This document shows, piece after piece, positions 24,113-32,205 of a stretch of 64,000 nt of DNA (within the stretch, counting starts at the first letter, position 1; the number at the start of each line of letters is the position of its first letter). The stretch comes from Chloroflexota bacterium. GTDB taxonomy: Bacteria; Chloroflexota; Dehalococcoidia; Bin125. The notes under the pieces are model-generated. The model worked only from the letters and a program-made list of their open reading frames with translations, was not told the DNA's origin and did no database searches. The position numbers and the translations under genes were made by a program. The stretch lies in the NCBI GenBank assembly GCA_028873865.1, contig JAPPNI010000016.1, positions 81,193-145,192 on the forward strand, given 5' to 3'.

Positions 24113-24336
24113 TGCTTCAATACGAAATCATCATCTTTTGGAGCGACGAGGATAATGCGTACATCGCACACATCCCGGAGTTGCCAGGATGCTCTGCGCA
24201 CGGCGAGACCTACGAACGAGCGCTCGAAGAAGCGCAAGTCGCTATGTCGCTCTGGCTCGATACTGCGAAGGAGTTCGGCCATCCGATTCCAGCACCGGCT
24301 CGGAGACTCGTGGCTCCTGCAGCGGGCAGCCCTTAA
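24112..24336 (+). CDS. hicB: HicB-family antitoxin
   Basis: Neutralises HicA. 74 residues in the compact HicB fold: YEIIIFWSDEDNAYIAHIPELPGCSAHGETYERALEEAQVAMSLWLDTAKEFG. No C-terminal DNA-binding domain, so autoregulation is unclear. The last 10 residues (RRLVAPAAGSP) continue past the end seen in the degenerate copy (GHSVPAPA then stop) and the stop lies inside the duplicated tRNA fragment, showing the gene's tail was changed by the duplication. Confidence 0.88.
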   Translation: MLQYEIIIFWSDEDNAYIAHIPELPGCSAHGETYERALEEAQVAMSLWLDTAKEFGHPIPAPARRLVAPAAGSP

Positions 24337-24376
24337 CGGCTAGGTTGCTGCGGGTTCCAGTCCTGCCCGGGCAGCC
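24331..24376 (+). pseudogene. Degenerate duplicate of the tRNA-Asn 3' half
   Basis: TTAACGGCTAGGTT, then a 3-base insertion, GCGGGTTCCAGTCCTGC and CCGGGCAGCCA reproduce positions from the anticodon loop to CCA of tRNA-Asn at 23746-23821, with one C-to-G, one A-to-C and the CTG insertion. ATTCTTGC follows both copies. The 5' half is missing, so it cannot be a working tRNA. Confidence 0.9.
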
Positions 24377-24400
24377 ATTCTTGCCAGACCTCAACGACTC

Positions 24401-24591
24401 ATACATAAGTACGCGATCTCCATCCTCTGGAGCGATGAGGACGGAGTCTAGGTCGCGCCATCCCATACCTTCTCTGTTGTTCGGTGTTTGGCGACACTTA
24501 CGAGAAAGCGCTCTACGAAACTCAGGTGGCAATGGCGCTGTGGATCGACACCGCCAAGGAGTTCGGCCATTCTGTTCCCGCGCCAGCATAG
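24401..24591 (+). pseudogene. Degenerate second hicB copy
   Basis: Translates as YAISILWSDEDGV, a stop, then after a frame change VFGDTYEKALYETQVAMALWIDTAKEFGHSVPAPA, colinear with the intact HicB. The ATG is replaced by ATA. A stop codon at 24448-24450 region and a frameshift around 24455-24490 inactivate it. No hicA copy precedes it: the tRNA fragment is followed after only 25 bases by this gene. Confidence 0.88.
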
Positions 24592-24600
24592 GACTGGCTG

Positions 24601-24759
24601 TTACTCCTGTGAGCAGCAGGCAGCCGCTAAGTCGTACTTAAAGGTCTCTTTGGGGCGGCCCTCCGGGATATTCCAAGTCACCTTCCATCCAGTAGTGGTG
24701 TTCACGATTAGGCAGCTTCCGGGCTTCCAATCGCAAGTAGACTCGCTAAGCTTCTCCAC
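24601..24759 (-). CDS. Small protein of unknown function, coupled to a membrane protein gene
   Basis: 52 residues from GTG 24759, which has GGAG 8 bases upstream and begins 1 base after the upstream membrane-protein stop. The sequence runs EKLSESTCDWKPGSCLIVN, then TGWKVTWNIPEGRPKETFKYD and ends in AAACCSQE. Four Cys residues in a small protein suggest disulfides or metal binding, but no family is recognised. The tight coupling and good ribosome site are the main support. Confidence 0.5.
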   Translation of the reverse strand: MEKLSESTCDWKPGSCLIVNTTTGWKVTWNIPEGRPKETFKYDLAAACCSQE

Positions 24760-24760
24760 T

Positions 24761-25231
24761 TCAAAAGCTCCATGCCACGATCAGTCCCGCTGTCACCAGG
24801 GCACTGACCGCAAACCACATTGGCGGCTTCACTTGTGTGTGTACCAGATTCAACACTCCTATAGGGATCCATACAACAAACAGTCCAAGCCAAAGCAACC
24901 CAACCGCACCGCTACCAGTAGCAAGGGCAAGAATCTCAGTACCGCCAACTGATGCAGCCCACTGCAAGGATTGTTCGTTGCGAAGCAGGACAAAGATGCC
25001 GATACCCCCCACGTAAATCGACACGAGCACTGCGCCTACACTAGGTGTTTCACCGCTGTGGAGTTGTGAGCTGGGATTCCCAAGTACCGATCCGGTCGAT
25101 AGGTACGCGATGAGGCCCGCTATGAAGGGCCCCACTACTATCCCTGCGAGGACTGCTACTAGGCTGCAAAGATATGGTGCCAGATTGTTCAGCGTCATCC
25201 GCCGGAACTGATGGCTCTCGTTCATTCGCAT
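24761..25231 (-). CDS. Hypothetical membrane protein
   Basis: 156 residues with about four hydrophobic segments: LAPYLCSLVAVLAGIVVGPFI, VGAVLVSIYVGGIGIFVLL, LGLFVVWIPIGVLNLV region, and WFAVSALVTAGLIVAW at the end. The loop after the first span is Ser/Gly-rich. No domain recognised. The start may be M1 at 25231 or the in-frame ATG 33 bases later. It is read with the small protein gene 24601-24759, both between the degenerate hicB and tRNA-Gln. Base composition is lower in G+C than neighbouring genes, which hints at recent acquisition. Confidence 0.6.
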   Translation of the reverse strand: MRMNESHQFRRMTLNNLAPYLCSLVAVLAGIVVGPFIAGLIAYLSTGSVLGNPSSQLHSGETPSVGAVLVSIYVGGIGIFVLLRNEQSLQWAASVGGTEILALATGSGAVGLLWLGLFVVWIPIGVLNLVHTQVKPPMWFAVSALVTAGLIVAWSF

Positions 25232-25268
25232 GACCGAGCATTCACGTTACGTCTGCGTTCACGGATGG

Positions 25269-25342
25269 TGGCTGCCGAGCCAGGATTCGAACCTGAACTG
25301 AGGGTTCCAAAGACCCTAGTGCTACCGTTACACTACTCGGCA
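25269..25342 (-). tRNA. tRNA-Gln (anticodon TTG)
   Basis: Acceptor TGCCGAG pairs with CTCGGCA, anticodon stem AGGGT/ACCCT encloses CTTTGGA (TTG), T loop TTCGAAT, CCA encoded at 25271-25269. Confidence 0.96.
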
Positions 25343-25356
25343 ATGTTCAGTGCGCC

Positions 25357-25443
25357 TGGTACCGAGGGCCGGACTCGAACCGGCACGGGCTTTACGCCCA
25401 ATGGTGTTTGAGACCATCGCGTCTACCATTCCGCCACCTCGGC
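25357..25443 (-). tRNA. tRNA-Leu (anticodon CAA)
   Basis: Class II tRNA with a long variable arm (GGGCGTAAAGCCC). Acceptor GCCGAGG/CCTCGGT, anticodon stem ATGGT/ACCAT with CTCAAAC loop (CAA), T arm CCGG-TTCGAGT-CCGG, CCA encoded. It lies 14 bases upstream of tRNA-Gln in the same direction. Confidence 0.96.
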
Positions 25444-25460
25444 AGGCTTTGACCAGACTA

Positions 25461-26780
25461 TCAGGAGTCGCGGAGGCGGTCGTCGTCCTCGCGGTGGGCC
25501 TGAATGGGGTTCAACTTACGGAAGCGGACGAGGCTGATGCGGCGGTTGTCGGAGCGGGCGACGGTCCAGCGGTAGCCGTGGAGGTCGATTGACTCCTCGG
25601 CTTGGGGGATGCGGCGGAAGCGTTGGAGGAGCATGCCGGCGACGGTCTCGGCTTCCTCGTCGGAGAAGTCGAGCTCGAGTTCGGCGCCGAGGTCGGTGAG
25701 GCCGCGGCGGCCCTCGACGAACTGTTCGCCGGCGATGCTGACCGGAACCGGCTCGGAGGCGGCTCGGGTCTCGCTGCGGATGTTGCCGACGACGAGCTCG
25801 AGGATGTCCTCGAGGGTGACCATGCCGGTGGTGGCGCCGAACTCGTCGATGAGCAGCATGAGCTGCTGGCCGGTGGTCTGCATCTCGGTGAGGACGCGCT
25901 GGACGGAGGCGCGTTCCGACTCGACGGGCGCCTCGCGCATGACCTCGCGCACGCGGTCTTCGCGCTTGCCGCGGCCGAGCTCGGCGACGACGTCGGAGCC
26001 GTGGAGGTAGCCGATGTAGTCGTCGGCGGAGCCGTAGCGGACGGGCAGGCGGAGGAATCCGGCCTCGCCGAAGGCGCGTCCGGCTTCCTCGAGGGTGGCG
26101 GCCGAGTCGATTGAGTAGATCTGGGGGCGCGGGGTCATGATCCGGCGGACCTGGGTCTCGCCGAGGCGGAGCGCGCCGAGCAGCACGGAGGTGTCCTGGG
26201 TTTCCAGCTCGCCTTCCTCGCGGGCCTGGACGATGGCGGTGCGCAGCTCGCCCAGGGAGAGGGCCGAGTGGGCTTCCTCCTGGCCGCCGACGATGCGCAG
26301 CCAGATGCGGGAGGTCCAGTCGAGGGCCGCCACGGCGGGCCTGGTCAGTCGCGACCACCAGGTGAGGGGCAGGGAGTAGTAGCGGGCGACGGCCAGGTTG
26401 TGGTGGAGTGCGACGGACTTGGGACCGATCTCGCCGAAGACGACGAGCAGGACGGTGACGACGACGGTGGCGAGGATGATGCTGAGTCCGCCGCTGCCGC
26501 CGACGATCTCCTGGGCGATCACGGCGCCGACGGTCGCCGCGCCGGTGTTGACGAGGTTGTTGCCGACGAGGATCGAGGCGAGCAGGCGGCGCGGCTCGCG
26601 CAGCAAGGCAGCGGCGCGGTCGGCGCCGGGCAGTCGGCGGCGGCGTTCGTGCTCAAGTCGAACGCCTTCGATCGACAGATAGGCCGTCTCGGAGCTGGAA
26701 AAGAACGCCGACAGAGCCAGCAGCCCTGCCAGCAGCACGAAATACTCAATCACGAACGGACTCCCTGCACGTTCCGTCAC
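25461..26780 (-). CDS. CNNM/CorC-like membrane protein (DUF21, CBS pair, CorC_HlyC domain)
   Basis: 439 residues. The first 150 hold the DUF21 membrane domain (YFVLLAGLLALSAFFSSSETAYLS, SILVGNNLVNTGAA, VLLVVFGEIGPKS). A CBS pair follows (RRIMTPRPQIYSID near residue 215, REVMREAPVE near 285) with LIDEFGATTGMVTLEDILELVVG, then the CorC_HlyC domain ends the protein. The family is thought to move Mg2+ or other divalent ions. Start GTG 26780. A 14-base gap separates it from tRNA-Leu, and its 5' end faces the small ORF at 26844. Confidence 0.88.
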   Translation of the reverse strand: MTERAGSPFVIEYFVLLAGLLALSAFFSSSETAYLSIEGVRLEHERRRRLPGADRAAALLREPRRLLASILVGNNLVNTGAATVGAVIAQEIVGGSGGLSIILATVVVTVLLVVFGEIGPKSVALHHNLAVARYYSLPLTWWSRLTRPAVAALDWTSRIWLRIVGGQEEAHSALSLGELRTAIVQAREEGELETQDTSVLLGALRLGETQVRRIMTPRPQIYSIDSAATLEEAGRAFGEAGFLRLPVRYGSADDYIGYLHGSDVVAELGRGKREDRVREVMREAPVESERASVQRVLTEMQTTGQQLMLLIDEFGATTGMVTLEDILELVVGNIRSETRAASEPVPVSIAGEQFVEGRRGLTDLGAELELDFSDEEAETVAGMLLQRFRRIPQAEESIDLHGYRWTVARSDNRRISLVRFRKLNPIQAHREDDDRLRDS

Positions 26781-26843
26781 ACAACGGACAGTGCTGCCCC
26801 CGAAATTGCCGGGGGTTATGAATCCCTACGCTACTCTTCTGGC

Positions 26844-26972
26844 ATGGTTGCACCGACCGAATCACTCAGCATCAGCAACGCGGCGGACATCCTGAATGTT
26901 GACGCGGATGCGCTCCTGGACGAAATCCGTCAAGCAGCAGCGGAAGCCGAGCGACCCTCGGCGCGGGATTGA
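26844..26972 (+). CDS. Small ORF ending at an in-frame UGA; possible split gene
   Basis: 42 codons: VAPTESLSISNAADILN and DADALLDEIRQAAAEAERPSARD, a Ser/Ala-rich acidic helix-like peptide. No recognised domain. The same frame is open again immediately after its stop (26970-26972) and continues to 27080 as TIPGPALSVSVFVNGKLAV, then CERDKPGSDDWRIQFK. Together they would make a 78-codon reading frame broken once. Either this is two short genes, or one gene with a nonsense change, or a readthrough. Compare the next entry. Confidence 0.45.
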   Translation: MVAPTESLSISNAADILNVDADALLDEIRQAAAEAERPSARD

Positions 26973-26996
26973 ACGATTCCCGGACCGGCGCTCAGT

Positions 26997-27080
26997 GTGA
27001 GCGTCTTCGTCAACGGGAAGCTGGCGGTTTGCGAGCGGGACAAGCCCGGCTCCGACGACTGGCGCATCCAGTTCAAGTGA
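26997..27080 (+). CDS. Very short ORF (27 codons) in frame with the preceding small ORF
   Basis: From GTG 26997: SVFVNGKLAVCERDKPGSDD then WRIQFK and stop. It starts 24 bases after the UGA of 26844-26972 in the same frame, and its TGA overlaps the GTG start of the HAD phosphatase (GTGA). The compact hydrophobic-charged pattern resembles a protein end rather than a separate gene. Kept as a separate entry because the UGA is real in this sequence. Confidence 0.35.
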   Translation: MSVFVNGKLAVCERDKPGSDDWRIQFK

Positions 27081-27742
27081 GCACGGGCAAGAGACCGCGG
27101 TACCGGTCGGTCATTTTCGACCTCGACGGCACGCTGGCGGATACGGAGCCGCTGGTGCTCGGCTGCATGCTGGAGACGATCAACGCGCACGGCCACGCGG
27201 TCGACGAGGAGCTGCTGCTCAAGTACATCGGTCCGCCGCTGCCGGTGATGCTGTACAACATGCTGGGCCTCGATCTGGAGCAGGCGCAGCCGATCTACAT
27301 GGACTACCTGCGCCGCTACGAGGATGTCTACATGCCGCAGACGCGTCCGTTGCCGGGCGCGGAGCCGCTCCTGGACGCGCTCGGCGAGGCGGAGGTGCCG
27401 TTGGCGGTGGTGACGAACAAGCGCGAGGACGCGGGTCGCAAGACGGTGGAGCTGCTGGGCTGGACGGAGCGGTTCGAGACGATCATCGGTGCGGACACGG
27501 CCAGCGATCCGAAGCCGCATCCGGCGCCGTTGCTGCATGCTCTGGAGATCCTGGAGGGCGAGCCCGAGTCGGCGGTGATGGTCGGAGACACGGAGTCGGA
27601 CATGGGCGCGGGGCGCAATGCGCGGTTCTCAGGTGTGATCGGGATCATCGGGGTGCGGGACGAAGCCTATCTGCGTCGGTACGGGGCGACGCATACGGCG
27701 GGAGACCTCGTCGGCGTGCGGGACCTGCTCTTCGAGGGCTGA
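27077..27742 (+). CDS. HAD-superfamily phosphatase, phosphoglycolate-phosphatase-like
   Basis: 221 residues. HAD motif I SVIFDLDGTLADTEP has both catalytic Asp (near residues 14 and 16), motif II AVVTNKRED has the Thr, a Lys follows (DPKPHPAP), and motif IV is VMVGDTESDMGAGRNA. A helical cap sits between motifs I and II. The gene begins with GTG overlapping the preceding stop. Substrate could be phosphoglycolate, pyrophosphate or a nucleotide; not decided. Confidence 0.9.
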   Translation: MSTGKRPRYRSVIFDLDGTLADTEPLVLGCMLETINAHGHAVDEELLLKYIGPPLPVMLYNMLGLDLEQAQPIYMDYLRRYEDVYMPQTRPLPGAEPLLDALGEAEVPLAVVTNKREDAGRKTVELLGWTERFETIIGADTASDPKPHPAPLLHALEILEGEPESAVMVGDTESDMGAGRNARFSGVIGIIGVRDEAYLRRYGATHTAGDLVGVRDLLFEG

Positions 27743-27760
27743 GGCGTCCGCGGGCACTCG

Positions 27761-28552
27761 CTACTGGTTGAAGACGGGGTCCCGCTTCTCGAGGAACGCG
27801 GTGACGGCCTCGGTGTGGGAGGGCAGGCGGCGCGATTCCCGGTCCCGGGCGCCTTCGCGTTCCATGACGCGATTGAGGTCGGGCTCGGTGACGTTGTCGT
27901 TGAGCAAGGTCTTGATCTTGCGCACCACCGCAGTGGGGTTGTTGGCGTACTCCTCGGCCTTGGCCAGGGCTGTGGCGAAGAGGTCTTCCCTGGGGACGAC
28001 GGCGGAGACGAGGCCGATGCGGTAGGCCTCGTCGGCGGGGACCATGCGTCCGGAGAGGCAGATGTCGGTGGCGTGGCCGAGGCCGACCAGCTGGGCGAGG
28101 AGGCGGGTGGAGCCGAGCTCGGGGACGAGGCCGACCTTGACGAAGCGGATTGAGAGCCTGGTGTCCTCGGCGGCGTAGCGGACGTCGGCCGGCAGGGCGA
28201 GGGTCAGTCCGACACCGACGGCGTAACCGTGGATGGCGACGATGACCGGCTTGGACTCGCGGATCAGGCGGGTCCAGTTGGTGCCGACCCTCATGCCGCG
28301 GTCGCGGTTCTGAGCCTCGGGGTCGTCTGCCAGGCGCTGGTTGAAGCCCTGCAGGTCGGCGCCGGCGCAGAAGGCGCGGCCTTCGCCGGCGATGACGATG
28401 GCGCCGATTCCGTCGTCGGCGTTCCAGGACTGGATCTGCTCGGCCATTTCCGAGGCCATCTGATCGGTCCAGGCGTTCAGCTTCTCGGGCCGGTTGAGCC
28501 GGATGACTCCGACGCGGCCGATGGTTTCGGTCAGGATCTGTTCGTAGGTCAT
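27761..28552 (-). CDS. Enoyl-CoA hydratase/isomerase family protein, copy 1
   Basis: Crotonase-fold enzyme; most act on acyl-CoA in beta-oxidation or related pathways. 263 residues from ATG 28552. GVIRLNRPEKLNAW opens, IVIAGEGRAFCAGADLQGF gives the first oxyanion-hole element near residue 65, and KPVIVAIHGYAVGVGLTLALPADVRY gives the second. Glu residues typical of hydratases are in GLVPELGS. Convergent with the HAD gene (19-base gap). Confidence 0.9.
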   Translation of the reverse strand: MTYEQILTETIGRVGVIRLNRPEKLNAWTDQMASEMAEQIQSWNADDGIGAIVIAGEGRAFCAGADLQGFNQRLADDPEAQNRDRGMRVGTNWTRLIRESKPVIVAIHGYAVGVGLTLALPADVRYAAEDTRLSIRFVKVGLVPELGSTRLLAQLVGLGHATDICLSGRMVPADEAYRIGLVSAVVPREDLFATALAKAEEYANNPTAVVRKIKTLLNDNVTEPDLNRVMEREGARDRESRRLPSHTEAVTAFLEKRDPVFNQ

Positions 28553-28666
28553 TGTTTGCCACCGTCTCAAGGTCTGTGTACTGGTGGGCCAAGTCTATAT
28601 GTCGCACGAAACTCCAGCCGCTGAATCGGCTCACGAGCGCCCGACGACATCTCTAGCCTCAAGGGC

Positions 28667-29383
28667 ATGAGTCGCACCTTCGAACTGCGTGACGCCAGCG
28701 TGTTGGAGATTACGACCCGCTCCGGATCGCTTGTCGTGATTGCGGAGGACGGGCGGGTCGATATCGAAGTCGATGGCCTGCAGGAACAGGCGAAGCGCAA
28801 GCAGGTCTGGCGTGAAAGCGGCCGCCTGCACATCCGCTCGGGAAGCGGGAGCAACTCGCTGACCGTGAAGTGCCCGCCGGGCACCGATCTCGGCGCGGGC
28901 AGCGACTCGGGCAGCGTTGAGCTGCGCGGTGATTTCGGCGACGTCAAGCTCAAGAGCAGCAGCAGCGCCATCAGCGTCGAGAGCGCGCGCAGCGCTGAAG
29001 TGAAATCGCGCGACGGCAAGATCACCATCGCCCGCACCCACGGACGTGCGTCGGCGGGAACCGTTTCCGGTTCGATCGAGGTGGAACACGCTCGCAGCGC
29101 GCGGGCGGCGACCGTCAGCGGCAAGATCAAGATGAGACGAATCGTCGGCTCGGCGGAGGCGATGAGCGTCAGTGGCAAGATTGACATCGCGTCGGAGGGG
29201 GCCGGGGACATCAGCGCGGCCACGGTGTCCGGGGCGATCAAGGTCCGTATCCCCAAGCACCGCGCACCCGAGGTCAAGTGCCGCCGGAAGTCGGGCAGCC
29301 TCGACGTGGATTGCACGGAGGGCAGCGACCTGAAGATCACGGTGGCGACGGTATCGGGCGCAATCAAGGTAGGCACGCACTGA
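28667..29383 (+). CDS. DUF4097-like beta-repeat protein
   Basis: 238 residues made of short repeated beta strands, each turn ending in a VSGxIxV-type unit: TVSGSIEVE, TVSGKIKM, SVSGKIDIA, TVSGAIKVR, KSGSLDVD, TVSGAIKVG. This matches the DUF4097 family, predicted to form a beta-helix. No signal peptide, no membrane span, Arg/Lys content high. Role unknown. A class III cyclase gene starts 44 bases later on the same strand. Confidence 0.8.
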   Translation: MSRTFELRDASVLEITTRSGSLVVIAEDGRVDIEVDGLQEQAKRKQVWRESGRLHIRSGSGSNSLTVKCPPGTDLGAGSDSGSVELRGDFGDVKLKSSSSAISVESARSAEVKSRDGKITIARTHGRASAGTVSGSIEVEHARSARAATVSGKIKMRRIVGSAEAMSVSGKIDIASEGAGDISAATVSGAIKVRIPKHRAPEVKCRRKSGSLDVDCTEGSDLKITVATVSGAIKVGTH

Positions 29384-29427
29384 TTTTGGACAACACGCAG
29401 CAGCGCGACGGCGGCGAGCGAGCAGAG

Positions 29428-29994
29428 ATGAGCGGACAGCCCAGCAGTCAGGCGGTCATGTCCGGCCCAGCCGTCGCCGCTGCTCCGCCCAACTCGATCG
29501 AAGGGGCTGTCGTCTTCACCGACATCGTCAGCTTCACCGAGTTCAATGCGGTTGAGGGCGATGCGGCGGCGAACGAGCTGCTCTCCGCGCAGGAATTGAT
29601 CGTGAACCAGTTCCTGCCGGCGGGTTCCTGGCTGGTGAAGGAACTCGGCGACGGGCTGATGCTCTGGTTTCCCGATGCCGACGCGGCGCTGGCCACCTGT
29701 CTGCGGCTGATGCAGCGATTCGAGGAGTATTCGCTCGAGACGCTGCAGCCGTTGTGGGTGCGGATGGACATCCACTGGGGGCGTCAAACGCGGAGGCGGG
29801 CCGACCTGATCGGACACGATGTGAATCTGGCCGCGAGGATCGCCAACGAAGCGGGCGCGACCGAGCTGTTGCTGTCCGAGGCGACCGTGGCTGAACTGCG
29901 CGATGCCTCGGCCGCGGAGTTCGAGGAGCTTGGCCCGGTGATCATGAAGGGCATTCCCGACCCGGTGCGTCTGTTCCGGGCGACGCCTGCCTAG
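29428..29994 (+). CDS. Class III adenylate/guanylate cyclase domain protein
   Basis: 188 residues consisting almost only of the cyclase homology domain. VVFTDIVSFTEFN carries the first metal-binding Asp, WLVKELGDGLMLWFPD the second metal Asp, and HDVNLAARIANEAG the transition-state Asn and Arg. It ends in the GIPDPVRLFRAT strand. Start ATG 29428; an in-frame TTG at 29386 is also possible. Without regulatory domains it would be a soluble, constitutive or partner-controlled enzyme. Whether it makes cAMP or cGMP or is inactive cannot be told. Confidence 0.88.
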   Translation: MSGQPSSQAVMSGPAVAAAPPNSIEGAVVFTDIVSFTEFNAVEGDAAANELLSAQELIVNQFLPAGSWLVKELGDGLMLWFPDADAALATCLRLMQRFEEYSLETLQPLWVRMDIHWGRQTRRRADLIGHDVNLAARIANEAGATELLLSEATVAELRDASAAEFEELGPVIMKGIPDPVRLFRATPA

Positions 29995-30071
29995 GCGTCC
30001 GCTTCGTTCTCGCAGCGTTTTCCGCGCCGTTGGCGTGACTCCAGCATCCTCCAACGCCCTACCCTGCGTTC

Positions 30072-31406
30072 GTGAGTTCCGCAGTCAGCCTGAATGGAGT
30101 TGACCCGCGTCGGCACTGGCGGCGCAATCTGCGTCTGTATCCGCTGTTCTACTTCTTCCACGATCTGCACTTCTGGATGCCGGTCTGGATCATCTTCGCG
30201 ACCGACGAGGTGGGGCTCACGTTTGCCCAGCTGGGGGCGATCGGTCCGGCGTTTTATGTGATCACGTCGTTCGGGCAACCGCTGGCGGGGGCGCTGGCGG
30301 ACCGGTTCGGGCGGGTACGGACGATCCGTGCTTCGCTGATCATCTTCATGGTCTTCACGGCCTGGTTCGCCTTCTCGGACGGGTTCTGGATGGCGGCGGT
30401 CGCCTGGGCGCTGTGGGGGCTGGCGATGGTGGCGATCACGGGGACCGACAGCGCGTTCCTACACGACTCGTTGCAGGCGTTGGGCCGAGAGCGACAGTTC
30501 GAGCGGGAGGCGGGACGCGCGTTCGCCATGCGGTCGGCGGCGCTGGTGCTGGCGACGTTCGCCGGGGGAGTGATCGCTGGTGAGATTGGGAGTCGAGGCG
30601 CGCTGCTGGCCGGAACCGCTGCTACGGGCGTCGCTTTGATGATCTCACTGTTCTTCCGGGAGCCGCCCAGGCAGGAAGGCGAAGCGGAGTCGCAGGGACC
30701 GTCCTACATGGAGTTGCTCCGGGAGACATTGCGGCTGGCCGCTCGTACGCCGACGATCCGCTACTCCCTGATTTTCAGCGCGCTGCTGATTGCGGCGATG
30801 GTGCCTGAGTTCTACCTGCTGCAGCCGTTCCTTCAGGAACAGGGCATCGAAGTTGGCTGGTTGTTCTCGGCGCTGCAGGCTCCGGCGCGGATCGCGACGG
30901 TGGTCGCCGCGGCGCTGGCGTTCTGGCTGGCGATACGGTTCGGCATCGTGCGGACGCTGGCGTCCATGCCGTTCTGGGTGGTGCTGGTCTATGTGGGTGT
31001 CGGGCTGGTCGATCACCTGGGAGCGATCGCGCTGTTCGTCATCCTCGGACTGGCGCGGGGCGCGCAGATGCCGCTGATGGAGGGCTACCTGAACCGACGA
31101 ATCCCATCACACCTGCGAGCCACCGCACTTTCGCTCAATCACATGGGCTGGGCGCTGATCATGCTGCCCTTCTTGCCGGTGTTCGGCCAGGTCGTGAATG
31201 ATCATCCTTTGCCGACGGTGTTTCTCGGCCTTGCGGCTTTCTATGGACCCCTGCTGCTGATCATCATGATCCTGTGGGTGCGGGCGGATCGGCAGGAACG
31301 CGGCCAACTTCAGCTTCCTCAAGCTATTCCGGCCCTGCTGCGGGAGGTTCTGTGGAAGCCTCAACGCCCTTCAGAACCTGTCGCCAGGCCAATTGAAATC
31401 GACTGA
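30072..31406 (+). CDS. MFS transporter
   Basis: 444 residues with about 12 membrane spans. The first half shows LRLYPLFYFFHDLHFWMPVWIIF and the loop 2-3 signature GQPLAGALADRFGRVRTIR. The second half has FILYPEF-like spans and LGLARGAQMPLMEGYLNRRIP. A basic, Gln-rich C-terminal tail follows the last span. Substrate unknown. Start GTG 30072. A 19-base gap leads to the SDR gene, so they probably share a transcript. Confidence 0.88.
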   Translation: MSSAVSLNGVDPRRHWRRNLRLYPLFYFFHDLHFWMPVWIIFATDEVGLTFAQLGAIGPAFYVITSFGQPLAGALADRFGRVRTIRASLIIFMVFTAWFAFSDGFWMAAVAWALWGLAMVAITGTDSAFLHDSLQALGRERQFEREAGRAFAMRSAALVLATFAGGVIAGEIGSRGALLAGTAATGVALMISLFFREPPRQEGEAESQGPSYMELLRETLRLAARTPTIRYSLIFSALLIAAMVPEFYLLQPFLQEQGIEVGWLFSALQAPARIATVVAAALAFWLAIRFGIVRTLASMPFWVVLVYVGVGLVDHLGAIALFVILGLARGAQMPLMEGYLNRRIPSHLRATALSLNHMGWALIMLPFLPVFGQVVNDHPLPTVFLGLAAFYGPLLLIIMILWVRADRQERGQLQLPQAIPALLREVLWKPQRPSEPVARPIEID

Positions 31407-31425
31407 GAAGCGAAGGGAGCGTCTC

Positions 31426-32205
31426 ATGCCCGACCGACTTGCGGGGAAGTCTGCGATCGTCACCGGTGCGGGTTCTCGCGCTGAGGGGATTGGCAACGGG
31501 CGGGCGACCGCGATTTTGTTTGCGCGCGAGGGGGCCGATTTGCTGCTCGTTGACCGCGATGAGGCGGCGGTCCAGGCGACGCTGGACATGATCCGGGCCG
31601 AGGGCAATGATGCGGCGATTGCGGTCGCGGACGTGACGTCGACGGAGGATTGCGCGCGGATCGTGGCGGATGCGGTGAGCCGGTATGGGAAGCTCGATGT
31701 GCTGCACAACAATGTCGGGATTGGCGGGCGGGGGACGGTTGAGCAGGTCTCGGAGGTCGAGTGGGAGCATGTGCAGCGAGTGAACGTGACCTCGATGATG
31801 CTGACCTGCAAGCATGCGGTTCCGGCGCTGCGGGAGAGCGGCGGCGGGGCGATCACGAATGTGTCGTCGATCGCGGCGCTGCGGCCTCGCGGTCTGACGG
31901 CCTACAGCGTGAGCAAGGCGGCGGTGGCGACGCTGACGCAGGCGCTGGCGGTCGACCATGGGCGGGACCGGATCCGGGCGAACTGCATCATGCCGGGTCC
32001 GGTGTACACGCCGATGGTGTATGCGGCGGGGATGTCGGACGAGCTGCGCGAGCGTCGCAGGAAGGCCAGCCTGCTGCGGCAGGAGGGCGAGCCCTGGGAC
32101 ATCGCCTGGGCGGCGGTCTACCTGGCCAGCGACGAGGCGAAGTACGTGACGGGCGTGATCCTGCCGGTCGACGGCGGGGTGACGGTGCGCGGGCCGGACC
32201 GCTAG
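31426..32205 (+). CDS. SDR-family oxidoreductase
   Basis: 259 residues of the short-chain dehydrogenase fold. Cofactor site AIVTGAGSRAEGIGNGRATA, LDVLHNNVGIGG, catalytic TNVSSIAALRPRGLTAYSVSKAA with Ser, Tyr and Lys, and a final GVILPVDGGVTVRGPDR. The first glycine motif is slightly extended (AEGIGNGR). Start ATG 31426 has GGGAG 6 bases upstream. Substrate unknown. Confidence 0.9.
   Translation: MPDRLAGKSAIVTGAGSRAEGIGNGRATAILFAREGADLLLVDRDEAAVQATLDMIRAEGNDAAIAVADVTSTEDCARIVADAVSRYGKLDVLHNNVGIGGRGTVEQVSEVEWEHVQRVNVTSMMLTCKHAVPALRESGGGAITNVSSIAALRPRGLTAYSVSKAAVATLTQALAVDHGRDRIRANCIMPGPVYTPMVYAAGMSDELRERRRKASLLRQEGEPWDIAWAAVYLASDEAKYVTGVILPVDGGVTVRGPDR

Noticed and set aside
26970..26972. Selenocysteine UGA
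   Set aside because: No SECIS-like hairpin was recognised and no selenocysteine genes are seen; a nonsense change is simpler.
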